Positions 1 to 8,858 of a DNA stretch of 64,000 nt are shown in pieces. Source of the stretch: Bradyrhizobium sp. CB2312. Its GTDB lineage: Bacteria > Pseudomonadota > Alphaproteobacteria > Rhizobiales > Xanthobacteraceae. Position numbers and translations under genes: made by a program. The stretch is from contig NZ_CP121668.1 of the NCBI RefSeq assembly GCF_029714425.1, positions 1,054,001 through 1,118,000 of the forward strand. Reading direction: 5' to 3'. The notes under the pieces were generated by a model. It searched no databases, had not been told where the DNA came from, and worked only from the letters and a program-made list of their open reading frames with translations. Position 1 is the stretch's first letter, and every line of letters begins with the position of its first letter.

Positions 1-165
1 GGGTGGACCGGAGGATGTTGGCCGAGTGCTTGCGAGACATCCTGAATATCCCGGCGGTCGGCGGGCATCGACGTCGGCGGCGCTGAGGCGTCTTCGATTA
101 AGCCTTAGAGGCACAGAAGGCGTTAGGCGCCGTAGCCTTGCCTCATCGATCCATCTGAAATGCTT

Positions 166-193
166 TTGTCGCACACGTCAGCCTGATTATAAT
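166..193 (+). promoter_or_regulatory. Candidate sigma70-type promoter of the large sensor kinase
   Basis: A TTGTCG box (166-171) lies 16 bases upstream of a perfect TATAAT box (188-193), about 65 bases before the start codon at 259. The surrounding 1-258 stretch is AT-richer than most of the window and contains no gene I recognise. This is an inference from the consensus match alone. Confidence 0.4.
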
Positions 194-258
194 GATCTAA
201 CCTTTATTGCGAGCCAAAAAATCCGCGGCAACCGGCTCAAAGGCGAGGCTTGCGAGTG

Positions 259-3200
259 ATGTCTTATCGGTCCGGCGTGAGCGGGTTCGGCGACCTCGAG
301 CTTTTATCGAAGGATGACGGATACGTCATCGGCCGAGCGCGGTGTACGGAGGCAAGAGGCGGACTAGAGAATGTCCTGATCGTGTTCCCGAACTCGGAGG
401 CATCGAACGCTCTTGGCGGTCTTGCCCACGAATACTCCTTAAAGAACGAACTGGATAGCGCATGGGCAGTGCGGCCGCTCGAACTCTTGCAAGATCGGGG
501 TCAGACCATTTTGGTGCTCGCGGATCCAGGCGGCGAATTGCTGAGCCGCCACATCGGCAGGCCAATGACGATCGAGCGCTTCCTGCGCATCGCCATTGGC
601 ATCACGGCCGGGCTTGGCCAGCTGCACCAGCAGCATCTCGTCCATAGGGACATCAAGCCGGCAAATATCATCGTGAACGCCAACGATGAAGTGTGGATTA
701 CCGGATTTCGAATTGCGTCGCGCCTCCCTCGCGAGCGGCAGCCGCCAGACCCTCCCGAGGTCATCGCCGGGACGCTACCTTACATGGCGCCCGAGCAGAC
801 TGGGAGAATGAACCGCTCGGTCGATTCGCGAAGCGACCTCTATTCGCTCGGCGTTACATTTTACGAAATGCTGACAGGTAGTCTTCCCTTTACCGCATCG
901 GAGCCGATGGAATGGGTCCACTCCCATATCGCTCGAAAGCCAGAACCGCCCAATGCGAGGCAAGAGACCGTGCCCTCCGCGCTCTCCGCGATGGTCATGA
1001 AGTTGCTCGAGAAGAGGCCCGAGGAGCGCTACCAGACCGCGGGTGGCCTCGAGCGTGACCTGCGGCGCTGCCTCGCCGATTGGATGCGAGGCCATCTCGC
1101 CGAGTTTCCGCTGGGCGCGGAGGATGCGCCGGACCGCCTGCTGATTCCGGAGATGCTCTATGGCCGAGAGCGAGAGGTCGGAAAGCTGCTTTCCTCCCTT
1201 GATCGCGTCATGAAGAGCGGCGCACCGGAGTTCGTGCTGGTCTCGGGGTATTCCGGCATAGGCAAATCCTCCATCGTTCACGAGCTACATGAGGCGCTCG
1301 TGCCGCGGCGCGGGCTATTCGCGGCTGGTAAATTTGAGCGGGACAAGCGCGACATCCCCTACGCACCTCTGGCTCAGGCTTTTCAGAGCCTGATCCAGTC
1401 GCTGTTAAGCGAGAGCGACGCCAAACTAAGTGGCTGGCGCGATGCATTGATCGAAGCGTTTGGCGCAAATGGCCAGCTTATCGTCGATTTCATTCCTGAG
1501 CTCAGGCTAATTGTCGGCGACCAGCCGCCTGTCTCCGAGCTTCCGCCGCAGGAAGCGCTAAAGCGCTTCCAAATGGTCTTTCGACGATTCGTCGGCGTAT
1601 TCGCCCGCCAGCAGCATCCGTTGACGCTCTTCCTCGATGATCTCCAATGGTTCGATGTCGCGACGCTCGACCTGATTGAAGACATTCTTGCGCAACGAGA
1701 TATTGGATATCTGCTACTGATCGGCGCGTATCGTGACAACGAGGTTGACGCAGCACACCCGCTTACGCGTAAGCTCGCTGCCATCCGCCAAGTAGGTATA
1801 AGGGTAAATGATATTGCAGTCGGCGCGCTGAGCGACGACGAGCTCGGGGAATTAATCGCCGACTCGCTTCACTGCCAGCCTGAGAGCGCTCGTCCGCTTA
1901 CACTACTCATACAAGAGAAAACCGGCGGCAATCCCTTCTTCGTCATTGAATTTCTCAAAACACTTGCTGATGAAGGACTATTGGTCTTCAACCACGCGAA
2001 AGCGCAGTGGTTTTGGGACGTTGATCGCATCAATGCCAAGCAATATACGGACAATGTAATCGACCTCATGGTCGCCAAGTTACACCGCTTGCCGACCGAA
2101 ACTCAAACGGTGCTCCGCGATTTCTCTTGCGTCGGCTTTCGAGCAACGGTTTCGTTCCTGGCTGCAGTCTGCCAGACGTCGGCCGAAAACCTTCACGCGA
2201 ACCTCTGGGAAGCCGTTCGAACAGGGATGGTGCGCCGTTCGAACGACACCTATGCGTTTCAGCATGACCGGATCCGCGAATCTATCTATTCGCTGATCTC
2301 AAATGACGCACGAGCCGAAGCCCATCTCCGGATCGGCCGGCTGCTTTTGGACTACAGAGCACTTGAGAGCAGCGATGAAATCGTTTTTGAGATAATTAGC
2401 CAGTTCAACCGAAGCTTAGCATTGGTCACTTCACCGGCCGAACGCGAGCAACTGGCGCGATTGAACTTGGTTGCGGGCAAGCGTGCCAAAAGCGCGGCTG
2501 CTTATCTGTCCGCGCTGACGTACTTTACCGAGGGACGTGCGTTGCTCGAGCAGGACTGTTGGGCCTGCCAATACGCATTGGCCTTCGAGTTTGAGCTATA
2601 CCGCGCTGAATGTGAGCTACTAACCGGCGGTTTCTCACGTGCAGAAGAGCGCCTGTCGGCACTTGCGAACCGCTCAATTAATCTGGTCGATCGGGCCAAA
2701 GTCACTAGTCTGCTCGTCGACATTTACATTATTCAGGCCCGGGCGGAGCATGCCGTCGAAGCGGGTCTGGAATATCTGCGACAAGTTGGATTCGACCTAT
2801 CGCCACATCCGGCGGATCAAGATGTGCAACGCGAATACGACGCCATATGGCAGCGGCTAGGAGCGCGGCCCATTGAGAGTCTGATCGACTTACCTCCAAT
2901 GAGCGACCCAAGTATGTGCGCGACAATCCAGGTCATGAACAAACTCATGGTCTCGGCGCTTTACCAAGATCAAAAGCTGCATCAATTGCTGCTCGCGCAC
3001 ATGGTCAATCTCAGCATCGAGCACGGCAATAGCGCCGCTTCATGCGTCGGATACGTCGGACTTGGCCGAGTGTTGGCCGCTGAGTTCGGAAACCCTTCGG
3101 CGGCGTTGCGCTTCGGTCAGCTTGGCCTAGATCTCTTAGACAAGCGAGGGATGAATGACTTTAGCGCTCGTGTCTTTCTTGTATACGCAACTGGGATTAG

Positions 3201-5754
3201 CCCCTGGACCAAGCATCTTCGGGTCGGTTTGAGTTACCTTTCACGATCGGCGAGTGAGGCCAATAAGGTTGGTGACCTCCAGTACATTGGCCTTTGTCGT
3301 AGTAACATTGTGGGGACTTTACTCAGTTCGGGGGAGCCTCTCGAAGAAGTCGACCGGGCAGCAGTGGAAGGTCTCGACCTCGTACAAAAAGCAGGCCCGG
3401 GGATCGTCGCGGCCTACATTCTTGGTCAGCTACGCCTAATTCGAATTCTTAGGGATGTGCCCTGCGACTTCCAATCCTTCGATAGCGAGAAGTTCGATGC
3501 AGAAAGATTTGAGCGATATCTCGGTACCGACCCAAACCTAGCGATAGCCAAGCACTTATATTGGAGCAGAAGAATGCAGGCTTCCGTTTTCTTGGAAGAC
3601 TATGCTTCAGCGCTCAAAGCTGCATCGCAATCACAAGGCCTGCTGTCGGTGACATCGCCGAATATTGAGCGGGCCGAATATCACTTCTATGCCGCTCTGG
3701 CACGAGCTGGATCTATTGGAACGATTGAATCCACCCGGACGGAAGAGGATATGGCCCACACAACGGCCATCACGGCTCACCACCGGCAACTTGAAAGTTG
3801 GGCCAGGGATTGTCCCGAGAATTTCGAAACCCGTTCAGCCCTCGTAGGCGCCGAGCTTGCCCGGATCGAGAATCGTAAGCTGGACGCGCAACGTCTGTAT
3901 GAGCAGGCCATCCGGTCGGCTCGCGCCAACCGCTTCCTCCACATCGAGGCGCTCGCTTGTGAAACAGCCGCGCACTTCTATGCCGCGGGCGGCTTCGAAG
4001 ATATTGCCGACATGTATCTCCAGAGGGCTCGCAACGGCTACGTACGCTGGGGTGCCAACGGAAAGGTGCGGCAAATCGACGAGCGTTATTCGCACCTCGC
4101 CGTAGCCGATACGCGTGGGCGAAAGGCAGAGATTACATCGTCGGATCAACCGCTGGACCTCGCCGCCGTTATCAAGGCGTCGCGGGTGCTATCGAGCGAA
4201 ATTCTACTGCCTCGCTTGATCGAGCAACTCATGGTGATCGCGTTGCGGAATGCGGGCGCAAATCGCGGCCTCCTAATACTCCCAGCTGGGGATACATATG
4301 TGATCCATGCGGAGGCGCGAGCGGTCGATGAACAGATTAACGTCACGATGCGCCAAGATCCTATTGATCCGATGGTCTGTCCCGAGTCCCTGATCCGCTA
4401 TGTTCTCCGCACACGGGAAAGTGTGCTCCTCGATGATGCCTCCAAACCCAGCCTGTTCTCTGAGGACAGCTATCTACACGACCGACTATCCAGGTCGGTC
4501 CTCTGCTTCCCACTTATCAAGCAACAGCAGTTAGCCGGAATTTTGCTGCTCGAAAACACGCTGACTTCACACGCATTCACGCCGGCCCGGATCTCGATCC
4601 TGGAACTCTTGGCAGCCCAAGCTGCGATTTCACTTGAGAACACCCGTCTCTATGCTGAAGTGCGGGAGCGCGAAGCGAAGGTCAGGCGCCTCGTCGATTC
4701 TAATATAATTGGCATCTCGATCGGCAAGGCCGACGGTTGCGTTTTGGAAGCTAATAAAGCGTTTCTGCGGATTGTTGGATACGATGAAGCTGACCTCGCT
4801 GCAGGTCGATTGCGTCGGGCTGAGCTGACGCCACTTGAGTGGCGTGATCGGGACCTACGGGCTGCTGCTGAAATGAGGATGACTGGCACGGCCCAACCAT
4901 TCGAGAAGGAGTATCTGCGGAAAGACGGTAGTAGGGTGCCTGTGCTGGTTGGAGGCGCAACGTTGGATGAACGAGGAGACACCGTTGTTAACTTCGTTCT
5001 CGACTTGACGGACCGCAAACGTGCCGAAGCGGAACTGGCCCACGCTAACCGCATCACAACAATGGGCCAACTCACGGCCTCCCTGGCGCACGAGATCAAC
5101 CAGCCTATCGGGGCTGCGCGCGTGAACGCCGGAACCACCGCGCGCTGGCTCCGTCAGGAGCCGCTCAACCTTGAAAAGGCCAGGCAGTCAAACGACCGCA
5201 CCATAAAGGACGTCAGCCGCCTTGCCGAGATTGTAAACCGAATTCATGACTTCTCAAGAAAGTCGCCGGCACGAATGGAAGACTTGGAGATCAACGAAGT
5301 AATCCTTGAGATTACGACCCTGGCGGGAGCCGCGATGTCGGAACACGGCGTCTTGGCCAAGATGCGTTTATCGGAAGGCTTACCTCGCGTTGTGGGTGAC
5401 CGAGTGCAATTGCAGCAGGTGGTCCTCAACCTGATCATGAATGCGGTGGAGGCTGTGAGCGAAGTTGAGGATCGACCACGAGAGCTGTTGATCAGTACTG
5501 ATGAGGAAGGATCGGGCGGCGTGCTCCTCAAGATAAGTGATTCCGGTCCTGGCCTACCCCAAGCCGATCCGGAACGCGTGTTCGAAGCGTTCTATACAAC
5601 CAAGGCCAGCGGTCTGGGCATGGGCTTGCCGATCTGCCGTTCGATCGTGGAAGCGCATGGCGGTCGACTGTGGGCAATACCAAATGAGCCTTGTGGCGCT
5701 GTGTTCCAAATCGCGCTGCCGATTGGCGGAAAATCGCTTGGCAATGAGTGCTAG
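259..5754 (+). CDS. Multidomain sensor histidine kinase with Ser/Thr-kinase-like head, AAA ATPase, GAF and PAS domains
   Basis: This is a 1831-residue soluble signalling protein. In order it shows a Ser/Thr kinase fold (about residues 20-280, HRDIKPAN catalytic loop, APE motif), an AAA/STAND-type ATPase (P-loop GYSGIGKSS near 335), a long TPR-like helical middle, a GAF domain (about 1300-1460), a PAS domain (about 1475-1590), and a histidine kinase core with H-box LAHEINQP and an ATPase domain (DSGPGLP, then GLGMGLP). The kinase head lacks an obvious VAIK lysine, and its DFG motif reads GFR, so it is probably a pseudokinase. I chose ATG 259 over TTG 250 because an AGGCGAGG ribosome site sits about 10 bases upstream. 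No response regulator is adjacent. Its codon use is AT-richer than the genes after 6984, which suggests acquisition by transfer. Confidence 0.9.
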   Translation: MSYRSGVSGFGDLELLSKDDGYVIGRARCTEARGGLENVLIVFPNSEASNALGGLAHEYSLKNELDSAWAVRPLELLQDRGQTILVLADPGGELLSRHIGRPMTIERFLRIAIGITAGLGQLHQQHLVHRDIKPANIIVNANDEVWITGFRIASRLPRERQPPDPPEVIAGTLPYMAPEQTGRMNRSVDSRSDLYSLGVTFYEMLTGSLPFTASEPMEWVHSHIARKPEPPNARQETVPSALSAMVMKLLEKRPEERYQTAGGLERDLRRCLADWMRGHLAEFPLGAEDAPDRLLIPEMLYGREREVGKLLSSLDRVMKSGAPEFVLVSGYSGIGKSSIVHELHEALVPRRGLFAAGKFERDKRDIPYAPLAQAFQSLIQSLLSESDAKLSGWRDALIEAFGANGQLIVDFIPELRLIVGDQPPVSELPPQEALKRFQMVFRRFVGVFARQQHPLTLFLDDLQWFDVATLDLIEDILAQRDIGYLLLIGAYRDNEVDAAHPLTRKLAAIRQVGIRVNDIAVGALSDDELGELIADSLHCQPESARPLTLLIQEKTGGNPFFVIEFLKTLADEGLLVFNHAKAQWFWDVDRINAKQYTDNVIDLMVAKLHRLPTETQTVLRDFSCVGFRATVSFLAAVCQTSAENLHANLWEAVRTGMVRRSNDTYAFQHDRIRESIYSLISNDARAEAHLRIGRLLLDYRALESSDEIVFEIISQFNRSLALVTSPAEREQLARLNLVAGKRAKSAAAYLSALTYFTEGRALLEQDCWACQYALAFEFELYRAECELLTGGFSRAEERLSALANRSINLVDRAKVTSLLVDIYIIQARAEHAVEAGLEYLRQVGFDLSPHPADQDVQREYDAIWQRLGARPIESLIDLPPMSDPSMCATIQVMNKLMVSALYQDQKLHQLLLAHMVNLSIEHGNSAASCVGYVGLGRVLAAEFGNPSAALRFGQLGLDLLDKRGMNDFSARVFLVYATGISPWTKHLRVGLSYLSRSASEANKVGDLQYIGLCRSNIVGTLLSSGEPLEEVDRAAVEGLDLVQKAGPGIVAAYILGQLRLIRILRDVPCDFQSFDSEKFDAERFERYLGTDPNLAIAKHLYWSRRMQASVFLEDYASALKAASQSQGLLSVTSPNIERAEYHFYAALARAGSIGTIESTRTEEDMAHTTAITAHHRQLESWARDCPENFETRSALVGAELARIENRKLDAQRLYEQAIRSARANRFLHIEALACETAAHFYAAGGFEDIADMYLQRARNGYVRWGANGKVRQIDERYSHLAVADTRGRKAEITSSDQPLDLAAVIKASRVLSSEILLPRLIEQLMVIALRNAGANRGLLILPAGDTYVIHAEARAVDEQINVTMRQDPIDPMVCPESLIRYVLRTRESVLLDDASKPSLFSEDSYLHDRLSRSVLCFPLIKQQQLAGILLLENTLTSHAFTPARISILELLAAQAAISLENTRLYAEVREREAKVRRLVDSNIIGISIGKADGCVLEANKAFLRIVGYDEADLAAGRLRRAELTPLEWRDRDLRAAAEMRMTGTAQPFEKEYLRKDGSRVPVLVGGATLDERGDTVVNFVLDLTDRKRAEAELAHANRITTMGQLTASLAHEINQPIGAARVNAGTTARWLRQEPLNLEKARQSNDRTIKDVSRLAEIVNRIHDFSRKSPARMEDLEINEVILEITTLAGAAMSEHGVLAKMRLSEGLPRVVGDRVQLQQVVLNLIMNAVEAVSEVEDRPRELLISTDEEGSGGVLLKISDSGPGLPQADPERVFEAFYTTKASGLGMGLPICRSIVEAHGGRLWAIPNEPCGAVFQIALPIGGKSLGNEC

Positions 5755-6094
5755 ACGAATGGGCCCAGCATGTTGACGGGTATGACATGATCGACGTGCG
5801 GGACATGCTGATTCGCGGCAGCGAGAAGGCACACGCTTCGATCGCGTGTCGTTCCCCCAATTGTGGCGCTCGATCCCGCTGAAATATACGTCCCTTCCGC
5901 TTCCGTCTGCTCCGATTGACCAACTACGATCGATGGAATCGACGGGCACTCCTGAAAAATCGTTCAGGCGAAGCGTTCCGGTGGCCTCGGGCGCCGGGCA
6001 GTCTACTGGCGCCTTCTATGAATGCACCGTCCAGTGGCTGCGCGAAGCGAAACGATCGGATCAAAAATTGACCGCTAAGCATTTGAAATCAGGG
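5755..6094. other. Intergenic stretch with no recognised gene
   Basis: Short open frames exist on both strands here, but none resembles a known family, has a good ribosome site, or shows convincing codon use. The stretch separates the sensor kinase from a tRNA fragment and is probably decayed accessory DNA. Confidence 0.5.
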
Positions 6095-6141
6095 GCGCGC
6101 CGACACGATTCGAACGCGTGACCTTTGCCTTCGAAGGGCAG
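6095..6141 (-). pseudogene. 3'-half tRNA fragment (tRNA-Arg-like), possible attachment-site remnant
   Basis: Read on the minus strand, the sequence folds as the 3' part of a tRNA: anticodon stem CTGCC/GGCAA around loop CTTCGAA, a five-base variable region, a T-arm ACGCG-TTCGAAT-CGTGT, and then the 3' acceptor strand. Nothing upstream pairs with the acceptor strand or forms a D-arm, so the 5' half is missing. The loop would place TCG in the anticodon position, and the T-arm and acceptor look like an arginine tRNA. Fragments of this extent are the usual core left at one end of an element integrated into a tRNA gene. The tRNA identity is tentative. Confidence 0.55.
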
Positions 6142-6743
6142 CGGTCGGGAGCGCATACGATCTCTTGGTCACGGCGTATGTACACGCGGCGGTTTATCTC
6201 AGGTGGCCAAGCGCAACGCGTTGCAAAAGCGCTGCGAAGTCGATCCGCTTTCCGGCACAACATGCACAAGCGTTCGGCGACTATCACCTGAGCTTGCGGG
6301 GGGTGAATTGGACAAGCTCAACCAACCTGATGTTAGGAGACTCAAGCTTGCACGCCTGCCTTGTCGGCATCGGCTTCTTGGGATCGACAAAGCTCCAATT
6401 AGCCCAATGCTGCATTAGCTTTGTGCGCGAATCGAAAAGTGCCGGCGGTCCGTCGTTCATTTCGAATTTCGGTCGCGCGGCGGCAGTCGAGATTAGTCAG
6501 ATCTGCTTTGGGTTCGCACCCGCGCTCTCATTCTTGAGGGCCATCTGCTCGATTCCGTCGTTCGGAATAGCGAAATTCGCCGCGGCGCGTTTGGCTTGGT
6601 CGATACCAGCAAAAATACCAGCAGAGTGGACCGCTGCAGTGGGATTTTGCTTGGATTTTCAACTCTTCGCGACAGTTTTTCGAGGAAATCCGGAATCGAA
6701 CCAGCGCCTTAAGTTATTGCTATCATTTAGATTTTTTCCGTAG
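6142..6743. other. Decayed region between two tRNA landmarks
   Basis: About 600 bases lie between the tRNA fragment and the intact tRNA-Leu. A plus-strand open frame (6165-6743) crosses the tRNA-Leu T-arm copy and looks non-coding. On the minus strand, the frame from 6496 to 6285 contains LFDSRTKLMQHWANW, which loosely resembles the C-terminal end of phage-type integrases. A second open piece in the same frame precedes it, from about 6700 to a TGA at 6499-6497. This could be a degraded integrase, but the similarity is weak and I do not call a gene. Confidence 0.3.
6690..6705 (-). repeat. Duplicated T-arm of tRNA-Leu
   Basis: Sixteen bases (CCGGAATCGAACCAGC on the plus strand) are identical to 6753-6768 inside tRNA-Leu(CAA), where they encode the T-loop and flanking stem. 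The copy lies 63 bases beyond the original on the 3' side of the tRNA. T-arm identity blocks are common crossover cores for tyrosine recombinases, so this is probably an integration scar. Confidence 0.6.
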
Positions 6744-6825
6744 TGCCCCTGGCCGGAATCGAACCAGCACTCCTTGCGGAACTCGATTTTGAGTCGAGCG
6801 CGTCTACCAGTTCCGCCACAGGGGC
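6744..6825 (-). tRNA. tRNA-Leu(CAA)
   Basis: The minus strand gives a complete class II tRNA. The 7-bp acceptor GCCCCTG/CAGGGGC is followed by a D-arm, an anticodon stem CTCGA/TCGAG around loop CTCAAAA (anticodon CAA, reading UUG), a long variable arm as expected for leucine, and a T-arm with TTCGATT. CCA is not encoded; the discriminator A is followed by CTA. It is transcribed divergently from dsbB and marks the boundary between accessory-looking DNA to its 3' side and core genes. Confidence 0.95.
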
Positions 6826-6983
6826 CCTCGGTCGGCCCCTCCAGGGAGGGCGTCGCGAAGCCGGCGGACTATAGCCATGGACAAAGCGAGGTCAACCCGC
6901 GCCAAAGTGATCCCGGCCGTTCTCGACAGCCGCATGGGGCGGGGTTACAGCCTTGAGACGCGACCCGTCGAGAAGAGGCTGCC

Positions 6984-7526
6984 GTGACGACCCAGAGTGC
7001 CGCAATAGCTGCGTTCAGGCAGGACAGCGCTGGTCCCGCGCTGACCGCCTCGGTGCTGGTCACCTTGATCGCGACGGTGACCATCGCAGGCGCCTGGTTC
7101 TTCCAGCTCGTGCTGGAGATCCTGCCCTGTCCGCTGTGCCTGGAGCAGCGCTACGCCTACTACCTCGCGATCCCGCTCGGCGCGCTGACGGCGCTTGCGG
7201 CGCGGAGCGGTGCGCCGCGGCCGCTGCTGCTCGCAGGGCTCGCCATCCTCGCGCTGGCGACGCTCGCCAATGCCGGGCTCGGCACCTATCACTCCGGCGT
7301 CGAATGGGGCTTTTGGCAGGGACCGACCGACTGCTCCGGTCCGGTGGTCAATCTCGGCAGCGCCGCCGATCTGCTGTCGAAGCTCGACACCGTGAAGGTG
7401 GTGCGCTGCGACGAGGTGCAGTGGCGCTTCCTCGGCCTTTCGCTCGCCGGCTACAACGTGCTGATCTCGCTCTTGATGGCTGCGATCGCCGCATGGGGAT
7501 TTGTGCGGACGGCGAAGCGCGCGTAG
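6984..7526 (+). CDS. dsbB: Disulfide bond formation protein B
   Basis: This 180-residue inner-membrane quinone reductase re-oxidises periplasmic DsbA. Four hydrophobic segments are visible. The first periplasmic loop carries the CPLC active pair (in PCPLCLEQRYAYY), and the second loop carries the partner cysteines (TDCSGP and VVRCDEVQW). The GTG start at 6984 follows an AGAAGAGG ribosome site. A DsbA-like protein lies 4 kb downstream, not in an operon with it. A palindromic repeat follows the gene. Confidence 0.92.
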   Translation: MTTQSAAIAAFRQDSAGPALTASVLVTLIATVTIAGAWFFQLVLEILPCPLCLEQRYAYYLAIPLGALTALAARSGAPRPLLLAGLAILALATLANAGLGTYHSGVEWGFWQGPTDCSGPVVNLGSAADLLSKLDTVKVVRCDEVQWRFLGLSLAGYNVLISLLMAAIAAWGFVRTAKRA

Positions 7527-7540
7527 CTGCCTTAGTAATA

Positions 7541-7644
7541 GCTGCCGTAGGGTGGGCAAAGCGAAGCGTGCCCACGATCTCCCAGCGATACGGCGTAGAA
7601 TGGTGGGCACGGCGCTAACGTGCCTTTGCCCACCCTACGGCAGC
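7541..7644. repeat. Palindromic intergenic repeat, family GTAGGGTGGGCAAAG, copy 1
   Basis: The arms 7541-7561 and 7624-7644 are perfect 21-base inverted repeats. Inside them sits a second, smaller inverted pair, GTGCCCAC and GTGGGCAC. The element fills the space between dsbB and the convergent AbrB-type gene. A second copy lies at 46274-46370, and a likely deleted copy at 22394-22434. Confidence 0.9.
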
Positions 7645-7671
7645 GGAGTTCGTTACGGGAGCTGCGCTCCG

Positions 7672-8757
7672 TCAATCATCCACGTCGTCCTGCGTGCGGC
7701 CGAACAGGTGCACGATGCCCGGGGTTGCGATCGTGACGAACACGAAGCGCGAGAGGTGATGGGCGCCGACGAAGATCGGGTCGATGTGCAGGGTGAGCGC
7801 CAGCGCCAGCATCGCGTCCATCGCGCCCGGCGCGAAGGCGACGACGACGTCCGAGAACTTCACCTGCGTGGTGAGCGCGACGATGCCGACGAAGATCGCG
7901 GAGACGGCGATCGCCACAGTAAATGAGCCGAGCGCCGCGTTGATGTGGCCGGCCAGCGTCTTGATCCGCATCCGCGCGAAGCGGCTGCCGATCAGCGCGC
8001 CGATGCCGATCAGCGCCACGCCGCGCACCCAGTTCGGCAGGCCGCCCTCGACCCAGCCCGCGCCGTGCAGCACGCTGGAGGCGATCATCGCGCCGAACAT
8101 CCAGCTCGCCGGAAACTTGATCAGCCGCAGCAGCAGCGCGGCGGCCAGCGAGGCCGCAACCAGCTCGACGAGGTCGAGCGGCGAGGCGATCGTCGTCGTC
8201 AGCGTCGGCGCCGCGGAGGGCGCGACGCCCGCGATCGCCAGCACCATCGGCAGCGCCGCCGTGAGGATGATGACGCGCATGGTCTGCACCACGGCGATGC
8301 CCGGCAGGTCGGCGCCGCGCTCGACCGCCAAAATCGTGATCTGCGACAGCGCGCCGGGGCTGCCGGCGAGGAAGGCCGAGGTGCGGTCCCAGCCGTGGAT
8401 GCGCTGGAGGTAGTAACTCGAGCCGAAGGTGGAGCAGAAGGTGGCGAGCGCGAGCAGCCCGATGGTGAAGGGATAGGCACTGACCTGCTGGATCAGATGG
8501 CGCGAGACCACCGAGCCCAGCGAGATGCCGAGCAGCACGAGGACCGTCTGGGTCAGGATGGGCGGCAGGGACAGCTGGCGGCCGGCGATCGCGGCGATGC
8601 CGACCGCGATCATCGAGCCCGAGATCAGCCCGCCGGGAAGGCCGGCGAGCAGAAACACGAGGCCGCCGGCGGTGCCGATGACGAGCGTCTCCGCCGTGCT
8701 CAAGAGCTTGGCACGGCTCGGCCATTCGAACGGCAGGGAGGTGGTGATTTGCTTCAC
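7672..8757 (-). CDS. AbrB-family (PF05145-type) integral membrane protein
   Basis: This 361-residue protein consists of two similar halves of hydrophobic helices separated by short polar loops, as in the AbrB-duplication membrane family. That family is often mislabelled ammonia monooxygenase or transcriptional regulator. Repeated glycine-rich turns such as LPGGLISGSMIAVG and FPASWMFGAMIASS mark the duplication. The family has been linked to membrane transport or envelope homeostasis, but no substrate is established. It is transcribed toward dsbB, and no operon partner is visible. Confidence 0.8.
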   Translation of the reverse strand: MKQITTSLPFEWPSRAKLLSTAETLVIGTAGGLVFLLAGLPGGLISGSMIAVGIAAIAGRQLSLPPILTQTVLVLLGISLGSVVSRHLIQQVSAYPFTIGLLALATFCSTFGSSYYLQRIHGWDRTSAFLAGSPGALSQITILAVERGADLPGIAVVQTMRVIILTAALPMVLAIAGVAPSAAPTLTTTIASPLDLVELVAASLAAALLLRLIKFPASWMFGAMIASSVLHGAGWVEGGLPNWVRGVALIGIGALIGSRFARMRIKTLAGHINAALGSFTVAIAVSAIFVGIVALTTQVKFSDVVVAFAPGAMDAMLALALTLHIDPIFVGAHHLSRFVFVTIATPGIVHLFGRTQDDVDD

Positions 8758-8858
8758 GCCACCTTATCGCAAATCAGCAGTAGGCGCACAATTGCAGGCT
8801 CGTCATGCCGCAATGCGCGCGCCTCCCACGGATGTGCGCGAGCCGTATTGTGACGGAT

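Noticed and set aside
26..259. Short open frame before the giant sensor kinase
   Set aside because: Low-complexity Arg/Ser-rich product, no ribosome site, and it contains the candidate promoter.
6165..6743. 192-codon plus-strand open frame between the tRNA landmarks
   Set aside because: It runs through the tRNA-Leu T-arm copy and ends at the tRNA boundary; no family resemblance or ribosome site.
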